From positions 1-64,000 of the forward strand of contig CBFGUG010000036.1 in NCBI GenBank assembly GCA_965651905.1: 64,000 nucleotides of DNA, in the 5' to 3' direction. The stretch is from SZUA-265 sp965651905 (GTDB lineage: Bacteria; Myxococcota_A; Polyangia; Polyangiales; Polyangiaceae). Positions 17,406 to 25,590 of this stretch are shown one piece after another; within the stretch, counting starts at the first letter, position 1, and every line of letters begins with the position of its first letter. Made by a program: the position numbers and the translations under genes. A model generated the notes under the pieces. That model saw only the letters and a list, made by a program, of their open reading frames with translations, was not told where the DNA came from and did no database searches.

Positions 17406-18925
17406 CAGAGCCCCCTCACGATGGGCAGCAGCAGCTGATAGATGGGTTCGGCAAAGAAGAACGTCCCGAGGCTACCGAGAGCGGTCAGGCACAGCGGCAC
17501 CAGGCACAATATCGGCGCTTCGGTCCAGCCCAGGATTTTCGTCGAGCTGGCGTGGTCGTGCTCGTCGTGACTGTGTCCTGCGTGGGCGTGGGGGTCGTCT
17601 TTAGGGGGATAGAAGAACGCGCGCACGACGGGCGGCATCAGGTACGCGACCGACAACAGCGAGCTGGCCATCAGCACGAACACGAAGAGCGTCTGCCCCG
17701 ACTCAGCCGCCCCGAGCGCGAGGTGCCACTTGCTCCACATCCCGCCGAAGGGCGGCAGCCCGATCAGCGAAAGCGACGCCAGGAAGAACGCCGCCATCGT
17801 CAGCGGCATCTTGCGGCCCAAGCCGTCGAGCTCGCTGACTTTGGTCTTGTGGGCCGTGACGTAGATCGCGCCCGCGCAGAAGAAGAGCGTGATCTTGGCG
17901 ACCGCGTGCATCACCACGTGCAGTCCGCCGCCGAGGATGCTGCTGGGCGCTGCGATCGCCGCTCCCAGCACGATGTACGACAGGTGACTGATGGTCGAAT
18001 ACGCCAGACGCGCCTTGAGGTTGTCTTGCCCGATGGCGATGGCGGACGCCGTGAGCAGCGTGAACGCCGCGACGTAACTCAGCCAGCTCATCCACGGCAC
18101 GTCCGTGAACAGCTCGAGCCCAAACACGTAGACCACGATCTTGAGCACGGTGAAGACGCCCGCTTTGACCACGGCCACCGCATGCAACAAGGCGCTGACG
18201 GGCGTCGGCGCGACCATGGCGTTCGGCAGCCAGCGATGAAACGGCATGAGCGCGGCTTTGCCCGTACCGAACGCAAACAACCCAAGCAGCACGGGCAAGA
18301 TCGCCGGATCAGCCTTTTCAGCCAGGATGCCGCCCGCAGTGAACTCCGTGGTCCCGGCGATGTTCCAAGTCCAGAGCACGGCAAACAAGAGCCCCGTCAC
18401 CGAGGTGAACACCAAGATCCCGAGGTACACGCGCCCCGCACGCACGGCGGCTGGCGTTTGATGGTGGGTGACCAGCGGGTAGGTGCAAAACGTGAGCACC
18501 TCGTAGAACAAGAACAGCGTCAGCAGGTTCGCGGAGAACGCGATGCCCAGCGCTGCAGAGATCGAGAGTGCAAAACAGGCGAAGAAGCGCGTCTGGTTCT
18601 TCTCGTGGTGCCCGCGCATGTAACCCACGGCGTACAAGCTCGTCAGGATCCACAGACCCGACGCCACGGCGGCGTACACCATGCCCAGAGGTTCCAGCGC
18701 GAACGCCAGCTCCAAGCCGGGCAGGACCTCGAACAAGGACAGGCGCGGTGGGACCACGTTCGGCGCGACGTGGGCGAACAACTGAAAAACGATGAAGGCG
18801 GTACCGACAGCGCTGCCCAAGGTCACCGCTTCGCGCACGTTGGGTCGGCTGCCCGTGGCCAAGACCCCCAGAAACCCGAAAAACGGGATCAGGACCGCGA
18901 TCCCGAGGGCGTCACTGGGACTCAT
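17405..18925 (-). CDS. MrpD/NuoM-like proton-conducting antiporter subunit (second copy)
   Basis: A 506-residue polytopic membrane protein of the same family as its two relatives in the operon. The conserved glutamate is in LFLFYEVLTFCTYPL and the conserved lysine in GTGKAALMPFHRWLPNA, followed by APTPVSALLHAV, a strong family signature. A His/Asp-rich loop (HAHAGHSHDEHDHAS) near residue 450 could bind metal or face solvent. Its ATG overlaps the upstream stop codon by 4 bp (ATGA type), which implies translational coupling. Confidence 0.9.
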   Translation of the reverse strand: MSPSDALGIAVLIPFFGFLGVLATGSRPNVREAVTLGSAVGTAFIVFQLFAHVAPNVVPPRLSLFEVLPGLELAFALEPLGMVYAAVASGLWILTSLYAVGYMRGHHEKNQTRFFACFALSISAALGIAFSANLLTLFLFYEVLTFCTYPLVTHHQTPAAVRAGRVYLGILVFTSVTGLLFAVLWTWNIAGTTEFTAGGILAEKADPAILPVLLGLFAFGTGKAALMPFHRWLPNAMVAPTPVSALLHAVAVVKAGVFTVLKIVVYVFGLELFTDVPWMSWLSYVAAFTLLTASAIAIGQDNLKARLAYSTISHLSYIVLGAAIAAPSSILGGGLHVVMHAVAKITLFFCAGAIYVTAHKTKVSELDGLGRKMPLTMAAFFLASLSLIGLPPFGGMWSKWHLALGAAESGQTLFVFVLMASSLLSVAYLMPPVVRAFFYPPKDDPHAHAGHSHDEHDHASSTKILGWTEAPILCLVPLCLTALGSLGTFFFAEPIYQLLLPIVRGL

Positions 18926-20451
18926 GGGTGATCTCCGTGGTCGGCCGCCGCTGGCGCAATCTCGCGTGTCACGACGATGCTCGGCTCCGTGCCGTTGACG
19001 AGCTGCTCTGCGGCGAGTTCACACAAGCCGAGCGGCGCCTGGGGAAAGAACCCGAAAACGACGGTCGCAGCGCTGAGCACCCAACAGGGCAGGGCAACCC
19101 CGGGCTGTTCACCCGCTTGGACTTCACTGGTTGGCTTGCGGAAGTACAGAACCTCGACGACCTTCCACACGTAAGCGACCGCAAGCAGCGAGCTCAGCAA
19201 AACGAGCAGCGCGATCCACCAGCTGCCTTCCTCGAGCGCGGCTTGAACGAGCATCCACTTGCTGATGAACCCCGCGGTGCCTGGGACGCCAATCAACGCC
19301 AGTCCGCCGAGCACGATGGCTGCGGCCGTGAGCGGCATCTTCTTACCGAGTCCGCCGAAGTCGGCGATCTTGGCCGAGCCCAGCTTGGCGACGATGGCTG
19401 CCACCGCCAGGAACAACCCTGCCTTCATGGTCGCGTGGTTGAAGACGTGGAGCAGGCCAGCGGAAAGCCCCGCTTGGGTGCCGAGGGAAACGCCGAGCGT
19501 CATGTAGCCGAGCTGCGAAACGCTGGAGTACGCGAGCAGCCGTTTGAAGTCCGTTTGAAAGATCGCCGCAGCCGCCCCGACGAACATCGCGACGACGCTC
19601 AGCGGCAGGAGCACGCTCCGCAGCTCGAGCATCTCGAACACCAGCGCGGCGCCGAGCACCGTGTAGATGAAGCGGATCAGCAGGTAGAAGCTGACCTTGG
19701 TCGCGGTGCCCGCCAGAAACGCCGACACGGACGAAGGCGCAAAGGCGTACGCGTTCGGGAGCCACTGGTGCAGGGGAAAGATGGCGACCTTGAGGCCAAT
19801 CCCGAGAAACAGAAAGCCTGCGGCGACCAACAACGCGCGCTCGTTCGTCACCTCCTCCAGACGCACCGCGAGATCCGCCATGTTGAGGCTACCCGTGAGC
19901 TGGTACAGCATCCCGACGCCGAGCAAGAAGAACGTGCCGCCGATGGTTCCGATCATCAGGTACGAGATGGCCGCGCTCAGGGCGCGTCGCGACTTGCCCA
20001 GTGCGATCAGCGTGTACGTCGACAGCGACGCGATCTCGAGAAAGACGAACGCGTTGAATGCGTCAGCGGTCAGCGTCATACCGAGCAGGCCCGTCAGGCA
20101 CAGCAGGTACGCCGCGTGAAAGAACGAGCGCTGCTCGGTGGGAACGCTGTGGCTCTTGTCGCCCAGACCCGTGAACACGACTACCGTCGCCACACCCGTG
20201 ACCACGAGCAAGATCAGAACCGTCAGCGCATCAGCGCGAAACTCGATGCCCCACGGCGGCTTCCAGCCGCCCAAGTGATAGGCGATGGGGCCGCTCAGCA
20301 GCACCAGCTTGGTCAGGTAGACGCTGATCACGAAGCTGACGAAGGTCACGATCGTCGCGTACACGCGCACGAGCGTTGGCTGCTTGAAGATCACGCACAT
20401 CGGTGCGGAGAGCAGCGGCACCAGCACTTGCAGGATCGGCAACTGATTCAC
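18922..20451 (-). CDS. mnhD: Cation/proton antiporter subunit MrpD/MnhD-like (first copy)
   Basis: The gene starts with GTG at 20451 (MNQLPILQVL), overlapping the mnhC stop by 4 bp; the longer upstream frame belongs to mnhC and is not coding here. The 509-residue product has the family glutamate in FVFLEIASLSTYTLIA and lysine in GLKVAIFPLHQWLPNA, then APSSVSAFLAGTATK. It is the most canonical MrpD of the three and sits directly after the MrpC homologue, as in other Mrp and MBH operons. It would form the main proton-translocating subunit in the inner membrane. Confidence 0.9.
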   Translation of the reverse strand: MNQLPILQVLVPLLSAPMCVIFKQPTLVRVYATIVTFVSFVISVYLTKLVLLSGPIAYHLGGWKPPWGIEFRADALTVLILLVVTGVATVVVFTGLGDKSHSVPTEQRSFFHAAYLLCLTGLLGMTLTADAFNAFVFLEIASLSTYTLIALGKSRRALSAAISYLMIGTIGGTFFLLGVGMLYQLTGSLNMADLAVRLEEVTNERALLVAAGFLFLGIGLKVAIFPLHQWLPNAYAFAPSSVSAFLAGTATKVSFYLLIRFIYTVLGAALVFEMLELRSVLLPLSVVAMFVGAAAAIFQTDFKRLLAYSSVSQLGYMTLGVSLGTQAGLSAGLLHVFNHATMKAGLFLAVAAIVAKLGSAKIADFGGLGKKMPLTAAAIVLGGLALIGVPGTAGFISKWMLVQAALEEGSWWIALLVLLSSLLAVAYVWKVVEVLYFRKPTSEVQAGEQPGVALPCWVLSAATVVFGFFPQAPLGLCELAAEQLVNGTEPSIVVTREIAPAAADHGDHP

Positions 20452-20813
20452 GAGTCCGCCTCCAGATCCTGAGCGCGCATCTCGTCTTCCTCGATCGTGC
20501 CGTAGGCTTCCTTGACCCGCACGATCAGCGCCAGGCCGAGCGCAGTGGTCGCCACCCCGACGACGATCGCGGTCAGCATCAGCACGTGGGGCAGGGGATT
20601 GCTGTACGCGCTCGCGGGGGCACCCTCGATCAAGATTGGAGCGGTGCCGCCCTCGACCTTGCCTTGGGTCACGTAGAACATGATCGCGGCCACCTGAAAC
20701 AAGTTCAGCCCGATCATCTTCTTCACCAGATTTCGCGACGAAATCAGGATGTATAGCCCCGAGATGAACAGCGCAACGAACAGCCAGTAGTGCCAGTAGT
20801 GCGCGACACTCAT
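20448..20813 (-). CDS. mnhC: Cation/proton antiporter subunit MrpC/MnhC (NuoK-like)
   Basis: A 121-residue NuoK-like membrane protein with three helices. The segment GLYILISSRNLVKKMIGLNLFQVAAIMF carries the conserved core, and ALGLALIVRVKEAYGTIEEDE closes the domain. Four-base overlaps on both sides (with mnhB and the first mnhD copy) place it firmly in the operon. Its partner subunits are the D-type antiporter modules. Confidence 0.92.
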   Translation of the reverse strand: MSVAHYWHYWLFVALFISGLYILISSRNLVKKMIGLNLFQVAAIMFYVTQGKVEGGTAPILIEGAPASAYSNPLPHVLMLTAIVVGVATTALGLALIVRVKEAYGTIEEDEMRAQDLEADS

Positions 20814-21280
20814 ATTTCGTCCTCACCCGTTCCCGGACGTGTGTCGCGGCCAGTGAACGCGTAAAAAATCGCCAGCATGACCGCCGCCACGGTGATCCCG
20901 ACGCCAGCCTCGACGGCGAAGATCCCCCAGTGTTGCCCGTGCTCGGGGTGATGGGGCGACAGCGCTCCGTAGTCGAGAAAGTTCATCCCGAACAGCAAGC
21001 TGTAAACGCCAGTGCCGCCATACACGAGCACCCCGAGGGCCGTTCCGATCTCGACGGTGCGCGGGCTCACGATACGTTGCAAGTCGTCGGGCCCGAAGAT
21101 GAGCCCGTACAACACGAAACCCGCGGCGAAGATCACGCCCGCCTGAAAGCCACCACCCGGTCCGAAGTCGCCGTGGAATTGAACGTACAGAGCGAACAGT
21201 AGGATGAACGGGATGACCGCTTTGCCCACCGTGCGCAGGATCGAAAGTTCGCGCAAGCGCGTGTGCTGCCGGGGGGTCAT
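20810..21280 (-). CDS. mnhB: Cation/proton antiporter subunit MrpB/MnhB
   Basis: A 156-residue membrane protein with the MnhB signature HGDFGPGGGFQAGVI around residues 34-48 and four hydrophobic segments. It overlaps the upstream MbhD-MbhE-like gene and the downstream mnhC gene by 4 bp each. In characterised Mrp complexes MrpB packs against MrpA and MrpC; the former is present here only as its C-terminal part. Confidence 0.92.
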   Translation of the reverse strand: MTPRQHTRLRELSILRTVGKAVIPFILLFALYVQFHGDFGPGGGFQAGVIFAAGFVLYGLIFGPDDLQRIVSPRTVEIGTALGVLVYGGTGVYSLLFGMNFLDYGALSPHHPEHGQHWGIFAVEAGVGITVAAVMLAIFYAFTGRDTRPGTGEDEI

Positions 21281-22062
21281 GACGACTCGCCTTCCTTGGA
21301 CGGGTCTAAGTCGGGCACCGTGAGCGGATCACGGGGGCTGGGCGCCGAATCCTGCACGGTGGTGGGCTTCGCCGGGCGACGTAAGCGCCCCAACGTTCGC
21401 AGCCTCAAGTCGTTCTCCAGACTGATTGCGTGCGTAAAGCCCGACGCTGCATCTCGCCGTCGATACGCCGCGGTCCAGTTCGAGCGCAGCAGTAACAGCA
21501 CGCCCACCGCCGCCGTGAACACCACGGTCGTCTCACCGAACGTGTCGAAGCCGCGGTAGCTGGCGAGCACACTGGTCACGAAGTTCGGCAGGCCGATCTC
21601 TTTGGGCGACTCCAAGATGTAGCGGGGCACCACGTGGTGATGAATTGCCGCGGAGTAGTCACCATACGCGGGCATTTCGGCCGTGCCGTAGAGCAGCACA
21701 CCACCCATGGCTAAGCACGCCAAGGTCGCGACTACGGGCCTACCTCGCTTCGCTGCCTCGCGCTCACCCGTCAGCGACAGCGTGCCGAGGAACAACACAG
21801 TCGACACGCCTGCGCCCACGGCTGCCTCGGTGAAGGCGACGTCGACCGCGTCGGTCAACGTGTAGATCCCCGTGCACAACAGACTGAACACACCCGTCAG
21901 AATCACGGTGGTGAACAGGTTGTGCGAACGAATGATGAAGTAAGTGACGACGAGCAGCAGCCCCGCCAGCGCGATCTCGATAGGCGCTTGCACGAGACCG
22001 TAAGGGGCCGCGACGGAAGCGCCTTCCGCAGCGCTGGTGACCTCTGAAGCGAGCAGCGTCAC
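21277..22062 (-). CDS. Antiporter subunit equivalent to the MrpA C-terminal region (MbhD-MbhE fusion)
   Basis: The gene starts at GTG 22062, overlapping the mnhG stop by 4 bp. The 261-residue product combines a DUF4040-like MbhD part (AFTEAAVGAGVSTVLFLGTL) with an MbhE part (VTSVLASYRGFDTFGETTVVF). In MrpA both lie at the C-terminus of a protein of about 800 residues; in MBH hydrogenases they are separate genes. Here they are fused to each other but not to an antiporter module. A hydrophilic C-terminal tail of about 55 residues is extra. Confidence 0.87.
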   Translation of the reverse strand: MTLLASEVTSAAEGASVAAPYGLVQAPIEIALAGLLLVVTYFIIRSHNLFTTVILTGVFSLLCTGIYTLTDAVDVAFTEAAVGAGVSTVLFLGTLSLTGEREAAKRGRPVVATLACLAMGGVLLYGTAEMPAYGDYSAAIHHHVVPRYILESPKEIGLPNFVTSVLASYRGFDTFGETTVVFTAAVGVLLLLRSNWTAAYRRRDAASGFTHAISLENDLRLRTLGRLRRPAKPTTVQDSAPSPRDPLTVPDLDPSKEGESS

Positions 22063-22409
22063 GATTCCTCCGATGGTGGCGCGGCGGGCACCTGGCTGCG
22101 ATCTTCGCGTTTGGCGTTGACGGCGAGTCCGCTCGAGTACGCGGCTTTGGCCAGGGCGTGGGTGGCGGCCGGCCCAGTGAGGTAGATGAACAGCCACACC
22201 GTGATCAGCTTGACCGTGTACAGCGTGAGACCGGCCTGCAGCGCGCACCCAGCGATGATCAATGCCGCCCCCATCGTGTCGGAGACGCCGACCGAGTGCA
22301 TACGCGTGTAAAAGTCGGGGAAGCGCAAGAGCCCCACCGCACCGAGCACGGCAAACACGGACCCCACGACGAGCAGCACCCAAGAAAGCACGTCTGCGAC
22401 CAGGCTCAC
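22059..22409 (-). CDS. mnhG: Cation/proton antiporter subunit MrpG/MnhG
   Basis: The 116-residue protein starts at GTG 22409, overlapping the mnhF stop by 4 bp. It has the MnhG pattern FAVLGAVGLLRFPDFYTRMHSVG, followed by two more membrane helices and a charged C-terminal tail. The long in-frame extension upstream is shadow coding within mnhF. It is a structural membrane subunit of the complex. Confidence 0.9.
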   Translation of the reverse strand: MSLVADVLSWVLLVVGSVFAVLGAVGLLRFPDFYTRMHSVGVSDTMGAALIIAGCALQAGLTLYTVKLITVWLFIYLTGPAATHALAKAAYSSGLAVNAKREDRSQVPAAPPSEES

Positions 22410-22690
22410 TTGCGCTCCTTCACGTCGTGGGTGAGCGATCCGAATTTGGCGTAACGCAAGATCGCAAACACCGCGATGAAGTTCATCAGCGCGTAGACCA
22501 GTGCCAAGTCGAGCCACTCGGGGCGACGGAACAGAAACCCCGTCACCGCAATCAGCAAAATGGTCTTGGTAGCGAACATGTTGCCGCCGAGGATGCGGTC
22601 GTAAACCGTCGGTCCCTTGGCGATCCTGACGAGCGTCAGCACCATCACCAAGACGGCGACCGCAGTCGGCAGCGCAAACTTGAGATCCAT
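22406..22690 (-). CDS. mnhF: Cation/proton antiporter subunit MrpF/MnhF
   Basis: A 94-residue protein with three membrane helices and the MrpF motif GPTVYDRILGGNMFATK near the first loop. The ATG at 22690 follows the mnhE stop by 3 bp. Length and order (E-F-G) match Mrp and MBH operons. Confidence 0.92.
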   Translation of the reverse strand: MDLKFALPTAVAVLVMVLTLVRIAKGPTVYDRILGGNMFATKTILLIAVTGFLFRRPEWLDLALVYALMNFIAVFAILRYAKFGSLTHDVKERK

Positions 22691-22693
22691 CGA

Positions 22694-23164
22694 TCAGCGC
22701 TCCAGTCGGGCAACCTTGTCGTCGAGCAACCCGGATTGATCCTCGGACGCCGACTCGGGGGTGAGCGCGTGGATCAGAAAAACGTTGTCACGCATGTCCA
22801 AAGTGACGGTGCCCGGCGTCAGCGTGATGGTGTTGGCGTGAATGACTTGACCCAGCGTCGTCTGCTGCTTGACGCGGATCTTGATCAGCACGGGATCGAG
22901 CTTCAGCTCCGGGCTCAGGATGAGCTTGGCTGCATCGATGTTGGTGAGCACCACTTGCCAAAGCACCCACGGGATGTACCCGAGCAGACGCACGACGAGG
23001 TGATACGGGTACGCCTCTTCATCCAGCAGGTGCATGCGCTCGCTCAACCAAACGACGAGCGCGCAGGAGCCCAGCCCCAAACCAACGAGCAGTGGCTCGG
23101 TGTGTCCGGACCACAACATCCACACACCAAACAGCAGAAGGAATGTAACGACGATTCGCAGCAC
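22694..23164 (-). CDS. mnhE: Cation/proton antiporter subunit MrpE/MnhE
   Basis: A 156-residue protein, first gene of the ten-gene antiporter operon. Two N-terminal membrane helices are followed by a cytoplasmic domain with the family pattern NTITLTPGTVTLD. The start is a GTG at 23164 without an obvious strong ribosome-binding site, so an alternative start cannot be excluded. The promoter must lie between 23165 and the tRNA-Pro gene; I see no clear consensus. No electron-transfer or hydrogenase subunits occur in the operon. Confidence 0.9.
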   Translation of the reverse strand: MLRIVVTFLLLFGVWMLWSGHTEPLLVGLGLGSCALVVWLSERMHLLDEEAYPYHLVVRLLGYIPWVLWQVVLTNIDAAKLILSPELKLDPVLIKIRVKQQTTLGQVIHANTITLTPGTVTLDMRDNVFLIHALTPESASEDQSGLLDDKVARLER

Positions 23165-23384
23165 GACAGTGATGGGCTCAGGAGGTGATCCCGGCGCGAC
23201 CGCCTATACGGCAATGTGTGGGGGCTTCACAACCCTCGTCATGCGTGCTTCCCCCGTGCACCTCGCGGCTGTCGGCCGCGTGCTCGGAAAACTCGACTCG
23301 ACGCCAAAATTGCGCAGCGAGAATCGAGAGCTGCCGAAATTGGTGTCGCCTGGAGCAACGACGACCAGTTGGTCAGGTTGGGAT

Positions 23385-23461
23385 TGGTCGGGGTGAAAGG
23401 ATTTGAACCTTCAACGTCCTGCACCCAAAGCAGGCCCTCTACCAGGTTGAGGTACACCCCG
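23385..23461 (-). tRNA. tRNA-Pro (anticodon TGG)
   Basis: Read on the minus strand, the 77-nt sequence has a CGGGGTG/CACCCCG acceptor stem, a D arm with CCTGGTAG, an anticodon stem CCTGC/GCAGG closing the loop TTTGGGT, a T arm GAAGG-TTCAAAT-CCTTT and an encoded CCA. The loop reads TGG, which is proline. Confidence 0.95.
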
Positions 23462-23608
23462 GAAAACCGAGCGAACGATCGCCTTGGCTATAGCAGCCCC
23501 GGCGGCTTGGGGCACAGCGTATAGAGCCAGTTGCAGTCGGGTTCAATCGCTAAATGTGTCAGCGACCTCGCCCGGGTAACGCGGGGACGATGCCGCGTCG
23601 CCGCACTT

Positions 23609-23977
23609 TCAGTCGGGGATCGGAACGAGTTCGACCTGCAGCTGGATTGGCTTGCGGTCCGATACGACGATCTTGTCCCAGGGAAAGTAGCCTTCGCGCT
23701 CCACGCTGATGCGGTGCTCGCCAGCGGGCAGACGCACGCCGCGAGCCGCCACGTATCCGAGGACCCCCACGAACTGCTCGTCGATGATGACCGACGCGTC
23801 CGCTGGGGTATTCGGCGCCATTTCCACTTTCAGGCTGACCGCTCGCGCGCTGGCACACGCGATCGCCGATGCCGTGATCAGAGCGAAAAGTGCCGTGCGC
23901 CACGCCGCGACCAGACGCGCCCCGAGCGATGGCTTCGGCGAATGCTGCAGCGCCCCAAACACCACGGTCACTCCCAC
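23609..23977 (-). CDS. PEGA-domain lipoprotein
   Basis: A 122-residue protein with a signal segment ending in a lipobox (ASAIAC, Cys near residue 41), followed by a PEGA-type beta domain (LPAGEHRISVEREGYFPW). PEGA domains are short surface modules of unclear function and are frequent in myxobacteria. The GTG start at 23977 overlaps the end of guaA by 10 bp, so it is probably translated from the guaA message; a second GTG at 23971 is an alternative. No partner is obvious. Confidence 0.7.
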   Translation of the reverse strand: MGVTVVFGALQHSPKPSLGARLVAAWRTALFALITASAIACASARAVSLKVEMAPNTPADASVIIDEQFVGVLGYVAARGVRLPAGEHRISVEREGYFPWDKIVVSDRKPIQLQVELVPIPD

Positions 23978-25518
23978 TCGATGGTCGCTGGCGGCTTGGA
24001 ACTGATGTCGTAGGCCACGCGATTGATGCCCTTCACCTCGTTGATCAGCCGACTACTGATCTGCGCGAGCAAGTCGTAGGGGAGGCGAGCCCAGTCGGCG
24101 GTCATCGCATCGCTCGATTGCACGGCGCGAAGCACGCAGGTTTCTTCGTAGGTGCGGTCGTCGCCCATCACCCCGACGCTCTTGACGGGGAGCAATACGG
24201 CGAACGCCTGCCACAGAGAATCGTAGAGACCCGCCGCGCGGATTTCTTGCAGCACGATCGCGTCGGCTTGGCGAAGCACCTTCAAGCGCGCCTCGGTCAC
24301 TTCACCCAGGCAGCGAATCGCCAGGCCTGGGCCCGGGAACGGCTGACGCCAAAGCACGTCTTTGGGCATGCCCATCGACTCACCCGCGGCGCGCACTTCG
24401 TCTTTGAACAACTCCCGCAGCGGCTCGATCAGCTCGAGTTTCATGCGCTCGGGCAGACCACCCACGTTGTGGTGCGTCTTGATCACGGCGCTCGGCCCTT
24501 TGACGCTCACGCTCTCGATCACGTCGGGGTACAGCGTGCCTTGCACCAGGTAGTCGACCTGTCCGAGCTTGTGGCTCTCCTCTTCGAAAATCTCGATGAA
24601 AAGATTACCGATGATGTGCCGCTTGCGCTCGGGATCCGTCACCCCTGCCAGCTTGTCCAAGAAGCGCTGACGCGCGTCGATGGCGATCAAGTGCAAGCCG
24701 AGATCTTCGCGCATCGCGCGCTGCACGCGCTCGTATTCACCTTCACGAAGCACGCCGTTGTCGACGAAAATACACGTCAAGCGATCGCCCAAGGCCCGGG
24801 CCGTCAGCACTGCGGCAACCGCCGAGTCGACCCCACCGCTGAGCGCGCAGATCGCGTGATTGTCCGGCCCGACGCGCTCCTTGATGCGCTCGATCGACTC
24901 CTCGACGAAACTGCCCGGCGTCCAGTCGCGACGCAGCTGACAGACGTCGAACAGGAATGCTTCGAGGATCTCGCGACCGCGCTCGGTGTGTACCACCTCG
25001 GGGTGCAGCTGCAGGCCGTACAGGCGGCGTTCGGGATCGCCAATCACGGCCAAGGGAGCGTTGCGACTGTGTCCGAGCACTCGAAACCCCTTGGGCGGCT
25101 CCGTCAGGCGATCGCCGTGGCTCATCCACACGTTCGAAATGTCGCCGGCCGAAAAGCGCGCCAGGATCCCGATGGCTTCATCCACGATCAGCTGAGCGGG
25201 GCCGTATTCGCGTTCGTTGCTGGGCTCGACCTTGCCGCCGAGCTGCAGCGCCATCAGCTGCTGGCCGTAACAGATGCCCAGGGTGGGGAGCCCCAAGTCG
25301 AACAGGCCCGGATCGCTTTTCGGCGAGTTGGCTCCATAAACACTGTCGGGGCCGCCGCTGAGGATGAGCGCGGTCGGCTGCATTTCGCGCACGCGCTCGA
25401 GCGGCGTCGTGCCCGGCACGATCTCGCAGTAGACTTGGCTCTCACGCACGCGCCGCGCGATGAGCTGCGTGTATTGCGACCCGTAGTCGAGGATGAGCAC
25501 ACTCTGTCGGTCCATCAC
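23968..25518 (-). CDS. guaA: GMP synthase (glutamine-hydrolysing)
   Basis: GuaA converts XMP to GMP with ATP and glutamine. The 516-residue protein has a class I glutamine amidotransferase domain with LGICYGQQLMA (catalytic Cys near 83), the PP-loop ATP pyrophosphatase motif ALSGGVDSAVAA near residue 229, and the conserved C-terminus ending in PPATIEWE. Length is standard. It starts at one of two adjacent ATG codons (25518 or 25515). A PEGA lipoprotein gene overlaps its 3' end on the same strand. Confidence 0.97.
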   Translation of the reverse strand: MMDRQSVLILDYGSQYTQLIARRVRESQVYCEIVPGTTPLERVREMQPTALILSGGPDSVYGANSPKSDPGLFDLGLPTLGICYGQQLMALQLGGKVEPSNEREYGPAQLIVDEAIGILARFSAGDISNVWMSHGDRLTEPPKGFRVLGHSRNAPLAVIGDPERRLYGLQLHPEVVHTERGREILEAFLFDVCQLRRDWTPGSFVEESIERIKERVGPDNHAICALSGGVDSAVAAVLTARALGDRLTCIFVDNGVLREGEYERVQRAMREDLGLHLIAIDARQRFLDKLAGVTDPERKRHIIGNLFIEIFEEESHKLGQVDYLVQGTLYPDVIESVSVKGPSAVIKTHHNVGGLPERMKLELIEPLRELFKDEVRAAGESMGMPKDVLWRQPFPGPGLAIRCLGEVTEARLKVLRQADAIVLQEIRAAGLYDSLWQAFAVLLPVKSVGVMGDDRTYEETCVLRAVQSSDAMTADWARLPYDLLAQISSRLINEVKGINRVAYDISSKPPATIEWE

Positions 25519-25590
25519 GGCGAGCTAGCACGAACTCTCAGGGGCACAAAGGCTACACTTGCCGCTCAGCGAAGGCGCAGCCCCTGCGCT

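Noticed and set aside
23175..23195. Sequence GATCACCTCCT on the minus strand, identical to the end of 16S rRNA
   Set aside because: No 16S rRNA sequence precedes it; on the plus strand it reads as a perfect Shine-Dalgarno site but no supported gene follows. Treated as chance.
23580..23597. Hairpin cgcgg / ccgcg after the PEGA lipoprotein gene
   Set aside because: Short arms and no T-rich run on the minus strand, so it is not called as a terminator.
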